This document shows, in pieces, positions 25,563 through 34,269 of a DNA stretch of 64,000 nucleotides. A model generated the notes under the pieces. That model searched no databases, was not told the DNA's origin, and saw only the letters and a list, made by a program, of their open reading frames with translations. The first letter of the stretch is position 1, and the number at the start of each line of letters is the position of its first letter. The DNA is from Ruegeria sp. R14_0 (GTDB lineage Bacteria > Pseudomonadota > Alphaproteobacteria > Rhodobacterales > Rhodobacteraceae): contig NZ_JAGHRC010000007.1 in NCBI RefSeq assembly GCF_017743975.1, positions 124,001 through 188,000 on the forward strand. Reading direction: 5' to 3'. A program made the translations under genes and the position numbers.

Positions 25563-25970
25563 TCAGGCCGGAATTTGCTGTGCGGTTTCTTGCGACGGAC
25601 GTGGTGCCAAAGCCTGCGCCTCAAGCATGGCGCAGGGTGCAGTGGTCAACGCACCCGCTGGCAAGATGGCAAAATCCGCCCCGAACATCATATCCGCATA
25701 GTCCTCCAACGTTTCGGCGGAGTCTTCGGCATTTGCCCCGCAATAGACCCTGATCCGGGCCGGGCTGGCGCGAAAGCGCGCTGTGCAACCCTCGCCGCAA
25801 TGGCTTAACTGGCTTGATCCGTCCATTTCGAATTCGTTCGTGGTCACCGGCTGTGCCGCGGCCATCGCCTGAGTAATGGCGCGCGCCAATTGGGCCAGCG
25901 CCGGACAGGGTTTTCCTGTTTTCTGGCACAGAGTCGCCGTGAACTCATGCGTATGTGTCTTCCAGATCAT
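25563..25970 (-). CDS. Small Cys-rich protein under cobalamin riboswitch control (DUF1636-like?)
   Basis: A 135-residue cytosolic protein with Cys at LCQKTGKPC, SHCGEGC, VYCG and APC. The spacing around SHCGEGC and VYCGANAEDSAETLEDYAD recalls DUF1636 predicted metal-binding proteins that occur near cobalamin genes, but the match is by eye only. GGAGG 7 bases before the ATG supports the start. It is the only gene between the riboswitch and a convergent phosphatase gene, so it appears to be the sole target. A role in cobalt handling or B12 metabolism is an inference from this context. Confidence 0.6.
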   Translation of the reverse strand: MIWKTHTHEFTATLCQKTGKPCPALAQLARAITQAMAAAQPVTTNEFEMDGSSQLSHCGEGCTARFRASPARIRVYCGANAEDSAETLEDYADMMFGADFAILPAGALTTAPCAMLEAQALAPRPSQETAQQIPA

Positions 25971-26026
25971 GATGCGCCCTCCGCGCGATGGACGGGGGAC
26001 GTGGAACAGGTGTCTCAGCTAACTGA

Positions 26027-26080
26027 AGACCTGCCCGGACACCCCGCCCGAGTTTCGGTTTTGTCTTTGATGGCAGGTCT
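26027..26080 (-). promoter_or_regulatory. Riboswitch expression platform with 9-bp alternative helix
   Basis: The last 9 bases of the B12 box are perfectly complementary to a segment 36 bases downstream. Formation of this helix would break the aptamer closing stem, giving a ligand-free structure. No T-run follows, so control at translation initiation (GGAGG at about 25978-25982) is more likely than termination. Confidence 0.6.
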
Positions 26081-26260
26081 CCTGACTTGCGGGTCATCGC
26101 TTTGCCGACCTTCCCAACCTTTCGGCCAGTGGTATTCCGGCATTGCTCACCGCTTACAGTTGCGGGGGCAGTCGCGGCCTTGGTCCGTTTCGGCATTGCC
26201 GGGCAGGACCGCACCGTGTTCCCTTTTCATCCCGCCCCGGTTAAGAGGCGAGAACCATCC
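26066..26260 (-). ncRNA. Cobalamin (AdoCbl-type) riboswitch
   Basis: Read on the minus strand, the hallmark blocks appear in order: AAAAGGGAACACGGTGC, the core GACTGCCCCCGCAACTGTAA and GCGGTGAGC, then CCACTGG, GGGAAGG and the B12 box GTCAGGAGACCTGCC. About 90 bases separate the box from the small Cys-rich gene. AGACCTGCC of the box (26080-26072) can alternatively pair with GGCAGGTCT (26035-26027), a plausible switching helix. High cobalamin should repress the gene. Confidence 0.93.
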
Positions 26261-26417
26261 CACCATCGCTAGCGGGTCTAGCCGGTTTGAGTCAAGCAAC
26301 CTGTTTCCCGACGTCCAAACGGACGCTTGGTCACTTTGGAAATCTGTTGACTTTAAGTCGGGAAAAGCGCCGATTGCAGAAAGTGAACCGGACGGTTCAG
26401 ATGCTTGCGAGGGCGCT

Positions 26418-27287
26418 ATGTTGGACAACACTCGGGCAGTATTGACCGAAGACTTCACATTTCCCGCAGGGGCGGCGACCTTGTCGGCCCGATTGTACAC
26501 ACCTCCATCTACGCCGGACGTTGCCGTTGTGATCCACGGTGCCACGGGCGTGCCGCGTGACTATTACAAGCACTTCGCGCATTGGCTGGCTGCCGAGCAA
26601 GGCATGGCAGTTTTGACCTATGATTATCGCGACTTTGGTCATTCCCTGACCGGTCCAATGCGCGATTCACAGGCCACAATGGCGGACTGGGCCCTGATCG
26701 ACATGCCGGCCGCCCGATCAGAAATGCGACGCAGGTTTCCGTCTGCGCAACACTGGAGCATTGGGCACTCGGTCGGTGGAATGCTGGGTCCAGTTCAACC
26801 GGATATCGACCAGATCGACCGCATGATCTGTGTCTGCTCGGGGTTGGTCACACTGTCCGACCACCCTTGGCCGTACCGCGCGCTGGCAACGATGTTCTGG
26901 TATGGTCATCCACCATTGCTGGTCAAAGCACTGGGTTACCTGCCAGGCAAGGCATTGGGATTTGGGTCGAACCTGCCTGCGCGCGTGTACTGGCAGTGGC
27001 GAAAGTGGTGCACCGACCCGCTGAACTATGTGCCGGAGATCGGCACCAGCTTACCCGAAGCGCGGTGGGCCGCGTCGAAGACACCCGTTGACCTGTTCAC
27101 GACAGACGATGACCAGGTGGTGCCCCCGAACGCGGTTTGGCGGTTGGCCGATCTCCATGGTCCCAAGGCGCGCAGGCACCAGTTGTCCCCAAAGGAGTTC
27201 GGCCTGTCCGAGATCGGCCACATTGGCGCATTTGCGCGTCGCAATGCGGCCGTCTGGCCCCGGCTGATTGCACCAACCAACGGCTAG
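26418..27287 (+). CDS. Alpha/beta hydrolase
   Basis: 289 residues. The nucleophile elbow is IGHSVGGM (Ser), the oxyanion region is VVIHGATGVPRDYY, and the likely acid and His are in LFTTDDDQVVPP and IGHIGAFAR. This resembles the serine aminopeptidase / YheT-like hydrolase group that is often annotated as a predicted alpha/beta hydrolase. The substrate is unknown. The frame is open to 25890, but that part crosses the riboswitch antisense. The Met at 26418, with GAGGG upstream, is the start. It overlaps rsgA by 4 bases at its 3' end. Confidence 0.85.
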   Translation: MLDNTRAVLTEDFTFPAGAATLSARLYTPPSTPDVAVVIHGATGVPRDYYKHFAHWLAAEQGMAVLTYDYRDFGHSLTGPMRDSQATMADWALIDMPAARSEMRRRFPSAQHWSIGHSVGGMLGPVQPDIDQIDRMICVCSGLVTLSDHPWPYRALATMFWYGHPPLLVKALGYLPGKALGFGSNLPARVYWQWRKWCTDPLNYVPEIGTSLPEARWAASKTPVDLFTTDDDQVVPPNAVWRLADLHGPKARRHQLSPKEFGLSEIGHIGAFARRNAAVWPRLIAPTNG

Positions 27288-28312
27288 AGCCTTTTCCGGG
27301 ACGTCTTGTCCTGCATCACGGACCGCACCATTTTGCCGAACGCTTTGTCGCGCGCCCGCGATTCTGCCACCGTCTCAGAATTTCTCTGATCCTCGCGTCG
27401 CAGTTTCTGCCAACGGGCCAGCCGATCTGGGTCCAGCGTTCCTTCGGCGATCGCATTCTGCACGGCGCAGCCCGGTTCGCTTTGATGCTGGCAATCCGAG
27501 AAACGGCAGGCATTTGCCAGATCCAGTATGTCGGAAAAAACCTCATCCACGCCGTCTTGCGCATCCAGCAGACGCAGCGCACGCATACCGGGCGTGTCGA
27601 CCAGCCATCCGCCGTTTCGCATCGGATGCAGCGCCCGGCCCGTCGTCGTGTGTCGACCGCGTGCGTCATCCTCACGTATGCCTGCAGTAGCCTGGTTCAG
27701 ACCTGTCATGGTGTTGGCCAGTGTCGTTTTGCCGACCCCAGAAGAGCCGACCAGGGCTGCGGTTTGTCCTGCGGGACACCAGGACAACAAGCCCTGAACG
27801 TCGCTCGCGTCCAAGGCATTGATCGCAAGCACCGTCAGAAACGGAGCCAGCGCCTCGGCTTGTTTGGCAAAGGCCTTGGGATCGTCGCAGGTGTCAGCTT
27901 TGGTTAGAACCACCACCGGATAGCAACCGGCCTGATGCGCCAGCGCCAGATAGCGTTCCAACCGGGCCAGATTGAAATCGGCATTGCACGAGCTGACGAT
28001 GAACAGCACGTCCACATTGGCTGCGATCAACTGGGCCTCGGCACCTGTGCCAGGGGCCCGACGTTTCAGAAGGCTGCGACGCTCCAGCAGGTGTTGAACC
28101 CTGCACTGGTCGTCGGCAAGGACCCAGTCGCCGACGGCATAATCACCTGTGGGTCGACCCGGACTCAGCAGAGGTGTTTCACCCTCTGTGCCCGCACCGA
28201 TCAGGCGGTCACGGTGAACAGCGATAATGCGAAATGGAACGCATGCAGGATTGGCCGCGTGCTGCGCGGCAAAGAAGGGGGACCATCCCAGGTCCGAAAG
28301 TATAAGGGACAT
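27284..28312 (-). CDS. rsgA: Ribosome small-subunit-dependent GTPase A
   Basis: A 342-residue circularly permuted GTPase that assists late 30S maturation. After an OB-fold (about residues 20-95), the G motifs come in the order G4 (VLTKAD), G1 (GSSGVGKTTL), G3 (DTPGMRAL). A C-terminal zinc module, CRFSDCQHQSEPGC, follows. The Met at 28312 (MSLILSDLGWSPFF) matches the conserved N-terminus; a 17-codon extension lacks similarity. It is convergent with the alpha/beta hydrolase. Confidence 0.95.
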   Translation of the reverse strand: MSLILSDLGWSPFFAAQHAANPACVPFRIIAVHRDRLIGAGTEGETPLLSPGRPTGDYAVGDWVLADDQCRVQHLLERRSLLKRRAPGTGAEAQLIAANVDVLFIVSSCNADFNLARLERYLALAHQAGCYPVVVLTKADTCDDPKAFAKQAEALAPFLTVLAINALDASDVQGLLSWCPAGQTAALVGSSGVGKTTLANTMTGLNQATAGIREDDARGRHTTTGRALHPMRNGGWLVDTPGMRALRLLDAQDGVDEVFSDILDLANACRFSDCQHQSEPGCAVQNAIAEGTLDPDRLARWQKLRREDQRNSETVAESRARDKAFGKMVRSVMQDKTSRKRL

Positions 28313-28475
28313 TGTTCTGCCTGTTTTCAGGAACAGCAATCCAACCGGATGGCATACGCGCATCCAGAGGTAATGTGGTCAGGCAGGTGCGAGAATTGGG
28401 TTCAGAAACGCTCTGCCCGAAGGGTATTTGCTACAATCATAAAAGCCCTCCTGCGGCTGAAGTTCCGAATTAAGT

Positions 28476-28569
28476 GAGAGGTTGGACATCGACCCAAGCG
28501 GGGCTCGTTGTGGCTGCTTCCTTCCGGACCTGACCAGGTTGGCGAGGCGCTCGCCCGCGCCAACCTCTC
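28476..28569 (-). ncRNA. ffs: 4.5S signal recognition particle RNA
   Basis: On the minus strand the universal SRP domain IV sequence ACCTGGTCAGGTCCGGAAGG plus AAGCAGCC is present, with the symmetric and asymmetric loops that bind Ffh and FtsY. The ends pair: GAGAGGTTGG (5') with CCAACCTCTC (3'), giving a hairpin of about 94 nt, the normal bacterial size. The rest of the rsgA-cpdB spacer (28313-28475) shows no gene. Confidence 0.96.
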
Positions 28570-28609
28570 AAGGGGTGATATAGGCAAGACCGGCAGGAAT
28601 GACAACCCG

Positions 28610-30457
28610 TCACATCAAGAGTTGAATGCGCAGGAACCCATCTGCATCGGTGCCAACAGGTTTCGGATTGAACCGGGTGATCTCAGCCAAATGATCCCGT
28701 GACTTGGGGCTGGTACTCAACAAGGCCCGCGCGCCGGGCAAAGGTGCGAATCTGAACGGGCAGTCGCCAAGGCTGAGAGAGTCTGAGGGCAGCTCGCCGG
28801 TCAGATAGTCTTTCAGAACCTGCTGGATCGACAAGGACGGAAGGGTGATGGGTTTGGCTTCCGCGACAAACGGGAAATGCCCGCCGCCGCTGGCCCGGTA
28901 ATTGTTCAAAGCCACAACGAAGCGTTGATTTTCGGTCACCGGACGCTCTTCAAAATGAACATCGCGGACCCGCTTGGATTGCTGATTTATCAGATGTCCC
29001 GTCGCGTCGAAACGCGGCGGCACGCTTAGATCAAAAACGTAGCTGAGCCCAAACAGAACATCGAAGTTATGTCCTGCTCGGTCCGCATTGACCAATTCGG
29101 TTGGTGCGTCGCGATCTATCTGGTTGAAAACGCCCGCCGACATCTCCAGCCAATCGAAAACCTGCGCGCCAGAGACCTCAACCGCGCGCAATTCGTTCGG
29201 AAAGATATTCAGGTCAGCCACATGGCGCATGCGCAATACACCGCGCGGGATGTCCGTATAGAACCGCGGTCCTGCGCGGCCCCCGAATTTCGACGGGGCA
29301 GCCGCGGATAGGACCGGCAGGCCTTCGTTGTCTGTGCCCCTCAGGTTCTGTCTTACGGCAGAGGCCTGCGCGTCTGCCAGCACGGCGAGTGCACGATCCT
29401 TGGCGCAAAAACTAAAATAGCTGTGCAGGTGCTGATCAGTAAGACCGATAGGTTGTTCGGCGCGTTCCTGGGTGGTGGAATGAAGTTTGGAAAAAAGCGA
29501 CACAAGCTCTGGGTCCTCAGGCGCGTTGGTGACTGGGCGCAGTTCTGCCTTAGGGGCTGAAACAGACCAGCCTTGTCCTTCAGCGGCTGTCAGCGTCAGG
29601 TCGACGATCCCCAGATGCGACCCGGCCGAGCCAGGCATAACGACCGGAATACCGTGTACAAGCCCCCGTTCCGCGTCGACATGCTGTCGCCCTGTATGAT
29701 CTGCTCCCGGCAGAGTCAGATGGGTATGCCCGGCAATGACGGCATCGATTCCTGCAATTGCGGCCAGTGGGATCACTGCGTTTTCCAAATCAGGCGCTGG
29801 TGCCGACGGTCCCAGCCCTGTGTGGGCCAACGCAACGATCACATCGCACCCCTTAGACCGAAGTGCCGTGACGGACTGCCGCGCGCAGTCCAGGATGTCG
29901 TGGATCCTGACCTCTTCGTTCAGCCGATGGGATTCCCAATTTCGGGTCTGCGGGGGCAGAACGGAAAAGACGCCGACTTTCAACTCGCGTTTTTTTCCAG
30001 CTATCGCAACCTTTTGGGTCAGAACCGCATGGCCTTGCCAGGCCGTTGGATCATTGTGGTAATGGACGTTGCTGCAGATCACCGGGCAAGGGGCCTGCGA
30101 CAGGATGCGGCCCAGGGCATCCAGACCAAAGCCAAAATCGTGGTTTCCCAGCCCGATCGCATCATAGCCCAACGTCTCAAAGGCCTGCATCAAAGGATGA
30201 GGGTGACCAATCTGTTCGACGGCCAGATCGCCCAGTGGTGTGCCTTGGAGTGAATCGCCGTTGTCAAACAGCAAGACTATCGCGCCATCCGCCTCGGCTT
30301 GTTCTCGGGCTTCGCGGATCAGACCGGCGGTTCGTGTCAGGCCAATCGTCGGCTCGGGTTTGTTGGAATAGTAGTCAAAACTCCTGAGGTTCATATGCAA
30401 ATCAGAGGTGGCCAGGATGCGAAGCTGCACAGATGGCAATGTATAGGGTCGTTTCAA
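28610..30457 (-). CDS. cpdB: 2',3'-cyclic-nucleotide 2'-phosphodiesterase / 3'-nucleotidase (5'-nucleotidase family)
   Basis: 615 residues. The metallophosphoesterase domain (about 1-300) has ILATSDLHMNL, FDNGDSLQGTPLG, GLGNHDFGFGLD and VIAGHTHLTLPGAD, covering all metal ligands. The 5'-nucleotidase C-terminal domain follows (TDIPRGVLRMRHVADLNIFP, NNYRASGGGHFP). Typical CpdB is periplasmic, but no signal peptide is visible here. The first codon is TTG without a Shine-Dalgarno; GTG 30430 is an alternative and is also signal-free. A cytosolic enzyme, or a signal peptide missed through a start error, are both possible. Confidence 0.85.
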   Translation of the reverse strand: MKRPYTLPSVQLRILATSDLHMNLRSFDYYSNKPEPTIGLTRTAGLIREAREQAEADGAIVLLFDNGDSLQGTPLGDLAVEQIGHPHPLMQAFETLGYDAIGLGNHDFGFGLDALGRILSQAPCPVICSNVHYHNDPTAWQGHAVLTQKVAIAGKKRELKVGVFSVLPPQTRNWESHRLNEEVRIHDILDCARQSVTALRSKGCDVIVALAHTGLGPSAPAPDLENAVIPLAAIAGIDAVIAGHTHLTLPGADHTGRQHVDAERGLVHGIPVVMPGSAGSHLGIVDLTLTAAEGQGWSVSAPKAELRPVTNAPEDPELVSLFSKLHSTTQERAEQPIGLTDQHLHSYFSFCAKDRALAVLADAQASAVRQNLRGTDNEGLPVLSAAAPSKFGGRAGPRFYTDIPRGVLRMRHVADLNIFPNELRAVEVSGAQVFDWLEMSAGVFNQIDRDAPTELVNADRAGHNFDVLFGLSYVFDLSVPPRFDATGHLINQQSKRVRDVHFEERPVTENQRFVVALNNYRASGGGHFPFVAEAKPITLPSLSIQQVLKDYLTGELPSDSLSLGDCPFRFAPLPGARALLSTSPKSRDHLAEITRFNPKPVGTDADGFLRIQLLM

Positions 30458-30631
30458 AATTCTACTTTTAGCGGATTTGTCCTATTCAATTTCAACAAAA
30501 AGATTATTCCGAGCAGATTTCAAGACTTAGCTATCCGCATTCGGTGGAAAACGAGGATTCCGGGCGGAAATCACCGTTGCAACTGTTGGGCCATCATGGC
30601 AGCCCTGTGCTCACTAGCCTAAGGATAACTC

Positions 30632-31612
30632 ATGAAAAATGCGGAATATGTGACCTTTGGTGGCTCGGGATTGGATCGCGCGGCACATATTCGTGGCGAT
30701 GCGGAAAAACTCGGGCAGGCGCAGCAGCATCCTGGCGCAAAATGCTTGTTGTTGTGGCGCGGCAAGGTCCTGGTGCAAGGTGAGGCGCTGGATCAACTCG
30801 GGTTTGTTTCCATGACCCACAAGCTGGTTGAAAGCGGCCCGGGTGGATCGGTTGAGCAGCCTGTTTTCCTTGGGATCTCGGATGACGTGCCTTTATTTGC
30901 GGCCGATATCTCGGGCTGGGCAGCGGACGGGTTGGATTTGTCAGGTGTCGGTGCTTTTGTGGACCGGAGCGAACAGCAGCACCCCGATTTGCCGCAAGGA
31001 CATGTTTTTGCCGAGCTTCGCCGCATCATGACCCGGCTTTCGGCGCGCGACGCAGAATTGGCGGCCTCGGCCAAGGCGGTGATCGGCTGGCACGAGACCC
31101 ACCGCTTCTGTGCCCGCTGTGGCGCTGCCAGCGAACTGGCGCAAGCCGGGTGGCAGCGCAGTTGCCCGTCCTGTGGCGCTCAGCATTTTCCACGCACGGA
31201 CCCAGTGGTCATCATGCTGATCACCCATGGCGATTCGGTGCTGATGGGGCGATCTCCCGGCTGGCCCGAGGGTATGTATTCGCTGTTGGCCGGATTTGTG
31301 GAGCCCGGGGAAACGCTGGAAGCTGCTGTCCGACGCGAAGTGATGGAAGAAGCGGGGGTTCCGGTCGGGGAGGTCAGTTACCTGTCCAGCCAGCCCTGGC
31401 CGTTCCCGGCGTCGCTGATGTTTGGCTGCGCGGGCGAGGCGCTGTCACGGGACATCACCATTGATCCGGTTGAAATCGAAGACGCCATGTGGGTCAGCAA
31501 ATCCGAGATGATGCAGGCCTTTGCGGGTGAGCATCCCACTCTGCTGCCGGCCCGCAAAGGTGCGATTGCGCATTTCCTTCTGCAAAACTGGCTTGCGGAT
31601 ACCCTGGACTGA
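30632..31612 (+). CDS. nudC: NAD(+)/NADH diphosphatase NudC
   Basis: A 326-residue Nudix hydrolase that splits NAD(H) and can remove the NAD cap from RNA. The zinc ribbon is CARCGAAS ... CPSCGAQHFPRTDP. The Nudix box is GFVEPGETLEAAVRREVMEE followed by AG. The subfamily motif SQPWPFPASLM is complete. A short N-terminal NUDIX-like domain precedes these. AAGGAT 6 bases before the ATG supports the start. It is followed in the same direction by SRPBCC and GNAT genes with short spacers. Confidence 0.95.
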   Translation: MKNAEYVTFGGSGLDRAAHIRGDAEKLGQAQQHPGAKCLLLWRGKVLVQGEALDQLGFVSMTHKLVESGPGGSVEQPVFLGISDDVPLFAADISGWAADGLDLSGVGAFVDRSEQQHPDLPQGHVFAELRRIMTRLSARDAELAASAKAVIGWHETHRFCARCGAASELAQAGWQRSCPSCGAQHFPRTDPVVIMLITHGDSVLMGRSPGWPEGMYSLLAGFVEPGETLEAAVRREVMEEAGVPVGEVSYLSSQPWPFPASLMFGCAGEALSRDITIDPVEIEDAMWVSKSEMMQAFAGEHPTLLPARKGAIAHFLLQNWLADTLD

Positions 31613-31652
31613 CAAAATACTGAGCTGAACAGCAAGAGACCCCCGAACCCCA

Positions 31653-32120
31653 ATGCAATTCACAGCGCGCGAAGACATCGAAGCCCCCATAAACGCCGTG
31701 TTCGAAATGGTCGCCGATTTTGAACGGTTCGAGCGCATTGCGATGCGCCGCGGGATCGAGGTGCGACGGACCTCCGGCCATATGGGGGTGGTACCGGGGA
31801 CCACGTGGGAGACCGAGTTCAAACTGCGCGGCAAGACACGTCAGATTTCGGTCGAGATGGCGGAATGTGATCCGCCGTCGTTGATGCGGTTCGAAGCCAC
31901 CAGCAAGGGGATGAACGGCGTCACGACAGTTGAGCTTTTGGCCCTGTCGCAGCGCCGCACACGTCTGAGCGTGGATATGGCTCTGTCGGCCAAGTCTTTG
32001 CCTGCAAGGCTGTTCCTGCAATCGCTCAGACTTGGACAATCCCGATTCAAGCGGCAGTTTCAGCTGCGCCTGACCGAATTTGCCCGGGAAATGGAGCAAC
32101 GCCACATTCACGGTCGCTGA
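31653..32120 (+). CDS. SRPBCC (START/polyketide-cyclase-like) family protein
   Basis: A 155-residue helix-grip protein. It starts FTAREDIEAPINAVFEMVADFERFER, the usual first strand and helix of the fold, and ends in a long basic C-terminal helix. There is no catalytic motif, and ligand and role are unknown. It lies 40 bases after nudC and 32 bases before a GNAT gene, and is probably co-transcribed. Confidence 0.75.
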   Translation: MQFTAREDIEAPINAVFEMVADFERFERIAMRRGIEVRRTSGHMGVVPGTTWETEFKLRGKTRQISVEMAECDPPSLMRFEATSKGMNGVTTVELLALSQRRTRLSVDMALSAKSLPARLFLQSLRLGQSRFKRQFQLRLTEFAREMEQRHIHGR

Positions 32121-32152
32121 CCAAGACCGCCAGAACCTAGGAAGGACTCGCA

Positions 32153-32620
32153 ATGGACAGCATCGAAATCCGCGGAGCGATCCTTGCCGATGCAGAAAGC
32201 ATCTCGGTTGTATTGCGGGAAATTGCTGCAGCGGGAAAACGCAGTAAACCGAGCGACGTTGATTTCGCGAGACAGCACTATGTGAATGACCCGGACCGTA
32301 TCAGGTGCTCGATCGCAGTTCACGACGGTCGGATATTGGGGTTTCAGTCCCTGAAATGGGCGGTTGAGGGCAATCCCTATGGAGCGCCGGTCGGGTGGGG
32401 CGTTATTGGCACGCATATCCGCCCGTCCGCGGCGCGATGCGGAGTCGGCCGCGCCCTGTTCCGCGAGACACTCCTGGCGGCGCGGGACCATGATCTTCCG
32501 GCCATTGATGCCACCATCGCCGCCACAAATGCCGAAGGTCTGGCCTATTACGCGGCGATGGGATTTGTGGACTATCGGCAGGTGGACGGTGCCCGGTGCA
32601 AGCGATTCTCCATCACTTAA
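32153..32620 (+). CDS. GNAT-family N-acetyltransferase
   Basis: A 155-residue Pat-like acetyltransferase. The acetyl-CoA pyrophosphate loop is RPSAARCGVGRALFRE (a variant of R-x2-G-x-G/A), and the C-terminal NAEGLAYYAAMGFVDYR is the usual alpha4-beta7 region. The substrate is unknown. GAAGGA 9 bases before the ATG supports the start. It converges on pheA with 12 bases between the stops. Confidence 0.85.
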   Translation: MDSIEIRGAILADAESISVVLREIAAAGKRSKPSDVDFARQHYVNDPDRIRCSIAVHDGRILGFQSLKWAVEGNPYGAPVGWGVIGTHIRPSAARCGVGRALFRETLLAARDHDLPAIDATIAATNAEGLAYYAAMGFVDYRQVDGARCKRFSIT

Positions 32621-32632
32621 TCCGGGATCGTT

Positions 32633-33466
32633 TCAGCCGCGCGGTTGGGCGGCCGGGTAGACACCAAGAATTTCGACATTCGTCGTAAAGTGCTCCAGCT
32701 CATCCATCGCCAATTGCACGTTGCGATCGTCCGGGTGACCCACGATATCGGCATAAAACTGAGTCGCGGTGAACGACCCGTCGACCATGTAGCTTTCCAG
32801 CTTGGTCATGTTGATGCCGTTGGTCGCGAAGCCGCCCATCGCTTTGTAGAGGGCAGCAGGAATGTTGCGGACCTGAAAAACAAAGCTGGTGATCATACCA
32901 TGCTCACCCCGGCGGCTGTTGTCTGCCTGCCGAGACATCACCAGAAAGCGCGTGGTGTTGTTGTCGCGATCCTCGATATGACGCGCGAGTACGTTCAACC
33001 CGTAAATCTCGCCAGCCAACTCGCTGGCCAGAGCGGCCGAGTGCAATTCGCCCTGTTCTGACACCTCGCGCGCAGCGCGTGCGTTGTCAGGGCTGACGCG
33101 TCCCCGAATGTTGTGTTCTTTAAGGAATTCGGCGCATTGGGGCAGCAGGACGAGGTGAGAATGCGCCTCGGTCACATCCTCTAACTTGGCTCCGGGCACA
33201 CCCAGCAGGTTGATGTGCACCCGCACAAAGGCCTCGTCGATGATGTGCAACCCGCTGTGCGGAAGTAGGCGGTGGATATCGGCCACACGCCCATAGGTCG
33301 TATTCTCGACCGGCAGCATTGCCAACTCAGCGTCACCCGAGCGCACCGATTCGATCACATCTTCGAAAGTTCGGCAGGGAAGGGCCTCCATATCGGGGCG
33401 GGCATTGCGGCAGGCCTCGTGGCTATAGGCGCCGGGTTCTCCCTGAAATGCAATACGTTTGGTCAT
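32633..33466 (-). CDS. pheA: Prephenate dehydratase
   Basis: A 277-residue monofunctional enzyme converting prephenate to phenylpyruvate for phenylalanine synthesis. The catalytic PDT domain has FQGEPGAYSHEA, VENTTYGRVADI and the active-site DNNTTRFLV. The ACT domain starts near residue 195 (TSFVFQVRNIPAALYKA). The usual ESRP phenylalanine-binding motif reads ESYMVDG here, so feedback inhibition may differ. The Met at 33466 gives the standard N-terminus. It is divergent from cytochrome c552. Confidence 0.94.
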   Translation of the reverse strand: MTKRIAFQGEPGAYSHEACRNARPDMEALPCRTFEDVIESVRSGDAELAMLPVENTTYGRVADIHRLLPHSGLHIIDEAFVRVHINLLGVPGAKLEDVTEAHSHLVLLPQCAEFLKEHNIRGRVSPDNARAAREVSEQGELHSAALASELAGEIYGLNVLARHIEDRDNNTTRFLVMSRQADNSRRGEHGMITSFVFQVRNIPAALYKAMGGFATNGINMTKLESYMVDGSFTATQFYADIVGHPDDRNVQLAMDELEHFTTNVEILGVYPAAQPRG

Positions 33467-33586
33467 TTGGTCGATTCCGTGCAACAAGTTCGGTAATTGG
33501 GCGTTTAGTCGCGGTGTCTATACCTTGCCTCTTGTCAGGGGAAGCCTTAGACACCCCGCAGACAGCTGAAATGGACACGCGATCAA

Positions 33587-34093
33587 ATGTTCGACACGAT
33601 GACAGTTACTAAGGCCGCTGCAGGCCTGTTTGGCACCTTCCTGGTGCTGCTTCTGGCAAAATGGGCGGCCGAAGGGCTGTACCATGCGGATGGCCATGGC
33701 GAGACGGCCTCGTACATCATCGAAACCGAAAGCTCGGGCGAAAGCGCCGACGGCGAAGAGGTGGTGTTCGAAGACATGCTGGCCGCCGCCGATCCGGATA
33801 AAGGCGCCCGCGTCTTCCGCAAGTGCACCGCCTGCCACAAGCTGGAAGACGGCGCAAACGGCACTGGCCCTTACCTCTTCGCGATTGTTGACCGTCCGGT
33901 GGCATCTGCAAAAGGGTTCGGCGGCTATTCGGCTGCGATGCAGGCGCATGGCGGCAACTGGACACCCGAAGCGCTGGACGCCTTCTTGGAGCGCCCAAGC
34001 GCTTACATCTCGGGCACCAGCATGAGCTTTGCAGGTTTGAGAAAACCGCAAGAGCGTGCAGACCTGATTGCCTATCTGCAGACCATCAAATAA
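33587..34093 (+). CDS. cycM: Membrane-anchored cytochrome c552 (CycM type)
   Basis: 168 residues. An uncleaved N-terminal anchor (AAGLFGTFLVLLLAKWAAEG) is followed by an acidic linker (about residues 40-65) and a class I cytochrome c domain. Heme is bound by CTACH, and the distal Met is probably in ISGTSMSFAGL. In Paracoccus and relatives, CycM carries electrons from the bc1 complex to the aa3 oxidase. A strong terminator follows, so it is monocistronic. Confidence 0.9.
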   Translation: MFDTMTVTKAAAGLFGTFLVLLLAKWAAEGLYHADGHGETASYIIETESSGESADGEEVVFEDMLAAADPDKGARVFRKCTACHKLEDGANGTGPYLFAIVDRPVASAKGFGGYSAAMQAHGGNWTPEALDAFLERPSAYISGTSMSFAGLRKPQERADLIAYLQTIK

Positions 34094-34120
34094 GAATCGA
34101 CCCGGTTTCGACTGGTTCCA

Positions 34121-34155
34121 AAGCCGCTGTCCGCAAGACAGCGGCTTTATTTTTT
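34121..34155 (+). terminator. Terminator after cycM
   Basis: AAGCCGCTGTC (34121-34131), loop CGCAA, GACAGCGGCTT (34137-34147), then TATTTTTTG. An 11-bp perfect stem. Confidence 0.93.
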
Positions 34156-34269
34156 GTCTAAGAAAAACTTCACAAAGTGTTCACGCATTCTAAACTTGAA
34201 ACTGGCAGGGCTGGTCTTTTAGCTGGTGCCAACAAGATTAGAGACGTCAACGACCAGGGGATGAGCCAT

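Noticed and set aside
25890..26417. Long upstream extension of the alpha/beta hydrolase frame
   Set aside because: It runs across the cobalamin riboswitch on the other strand, has no domain similarity, and a proper start with ribosome site exists at 26418.
28390..28610. Small protein-coding frames over the SRP RNA locus
   Set aside because: They are explained by the conserved 4.5S RNA on the minus strand.
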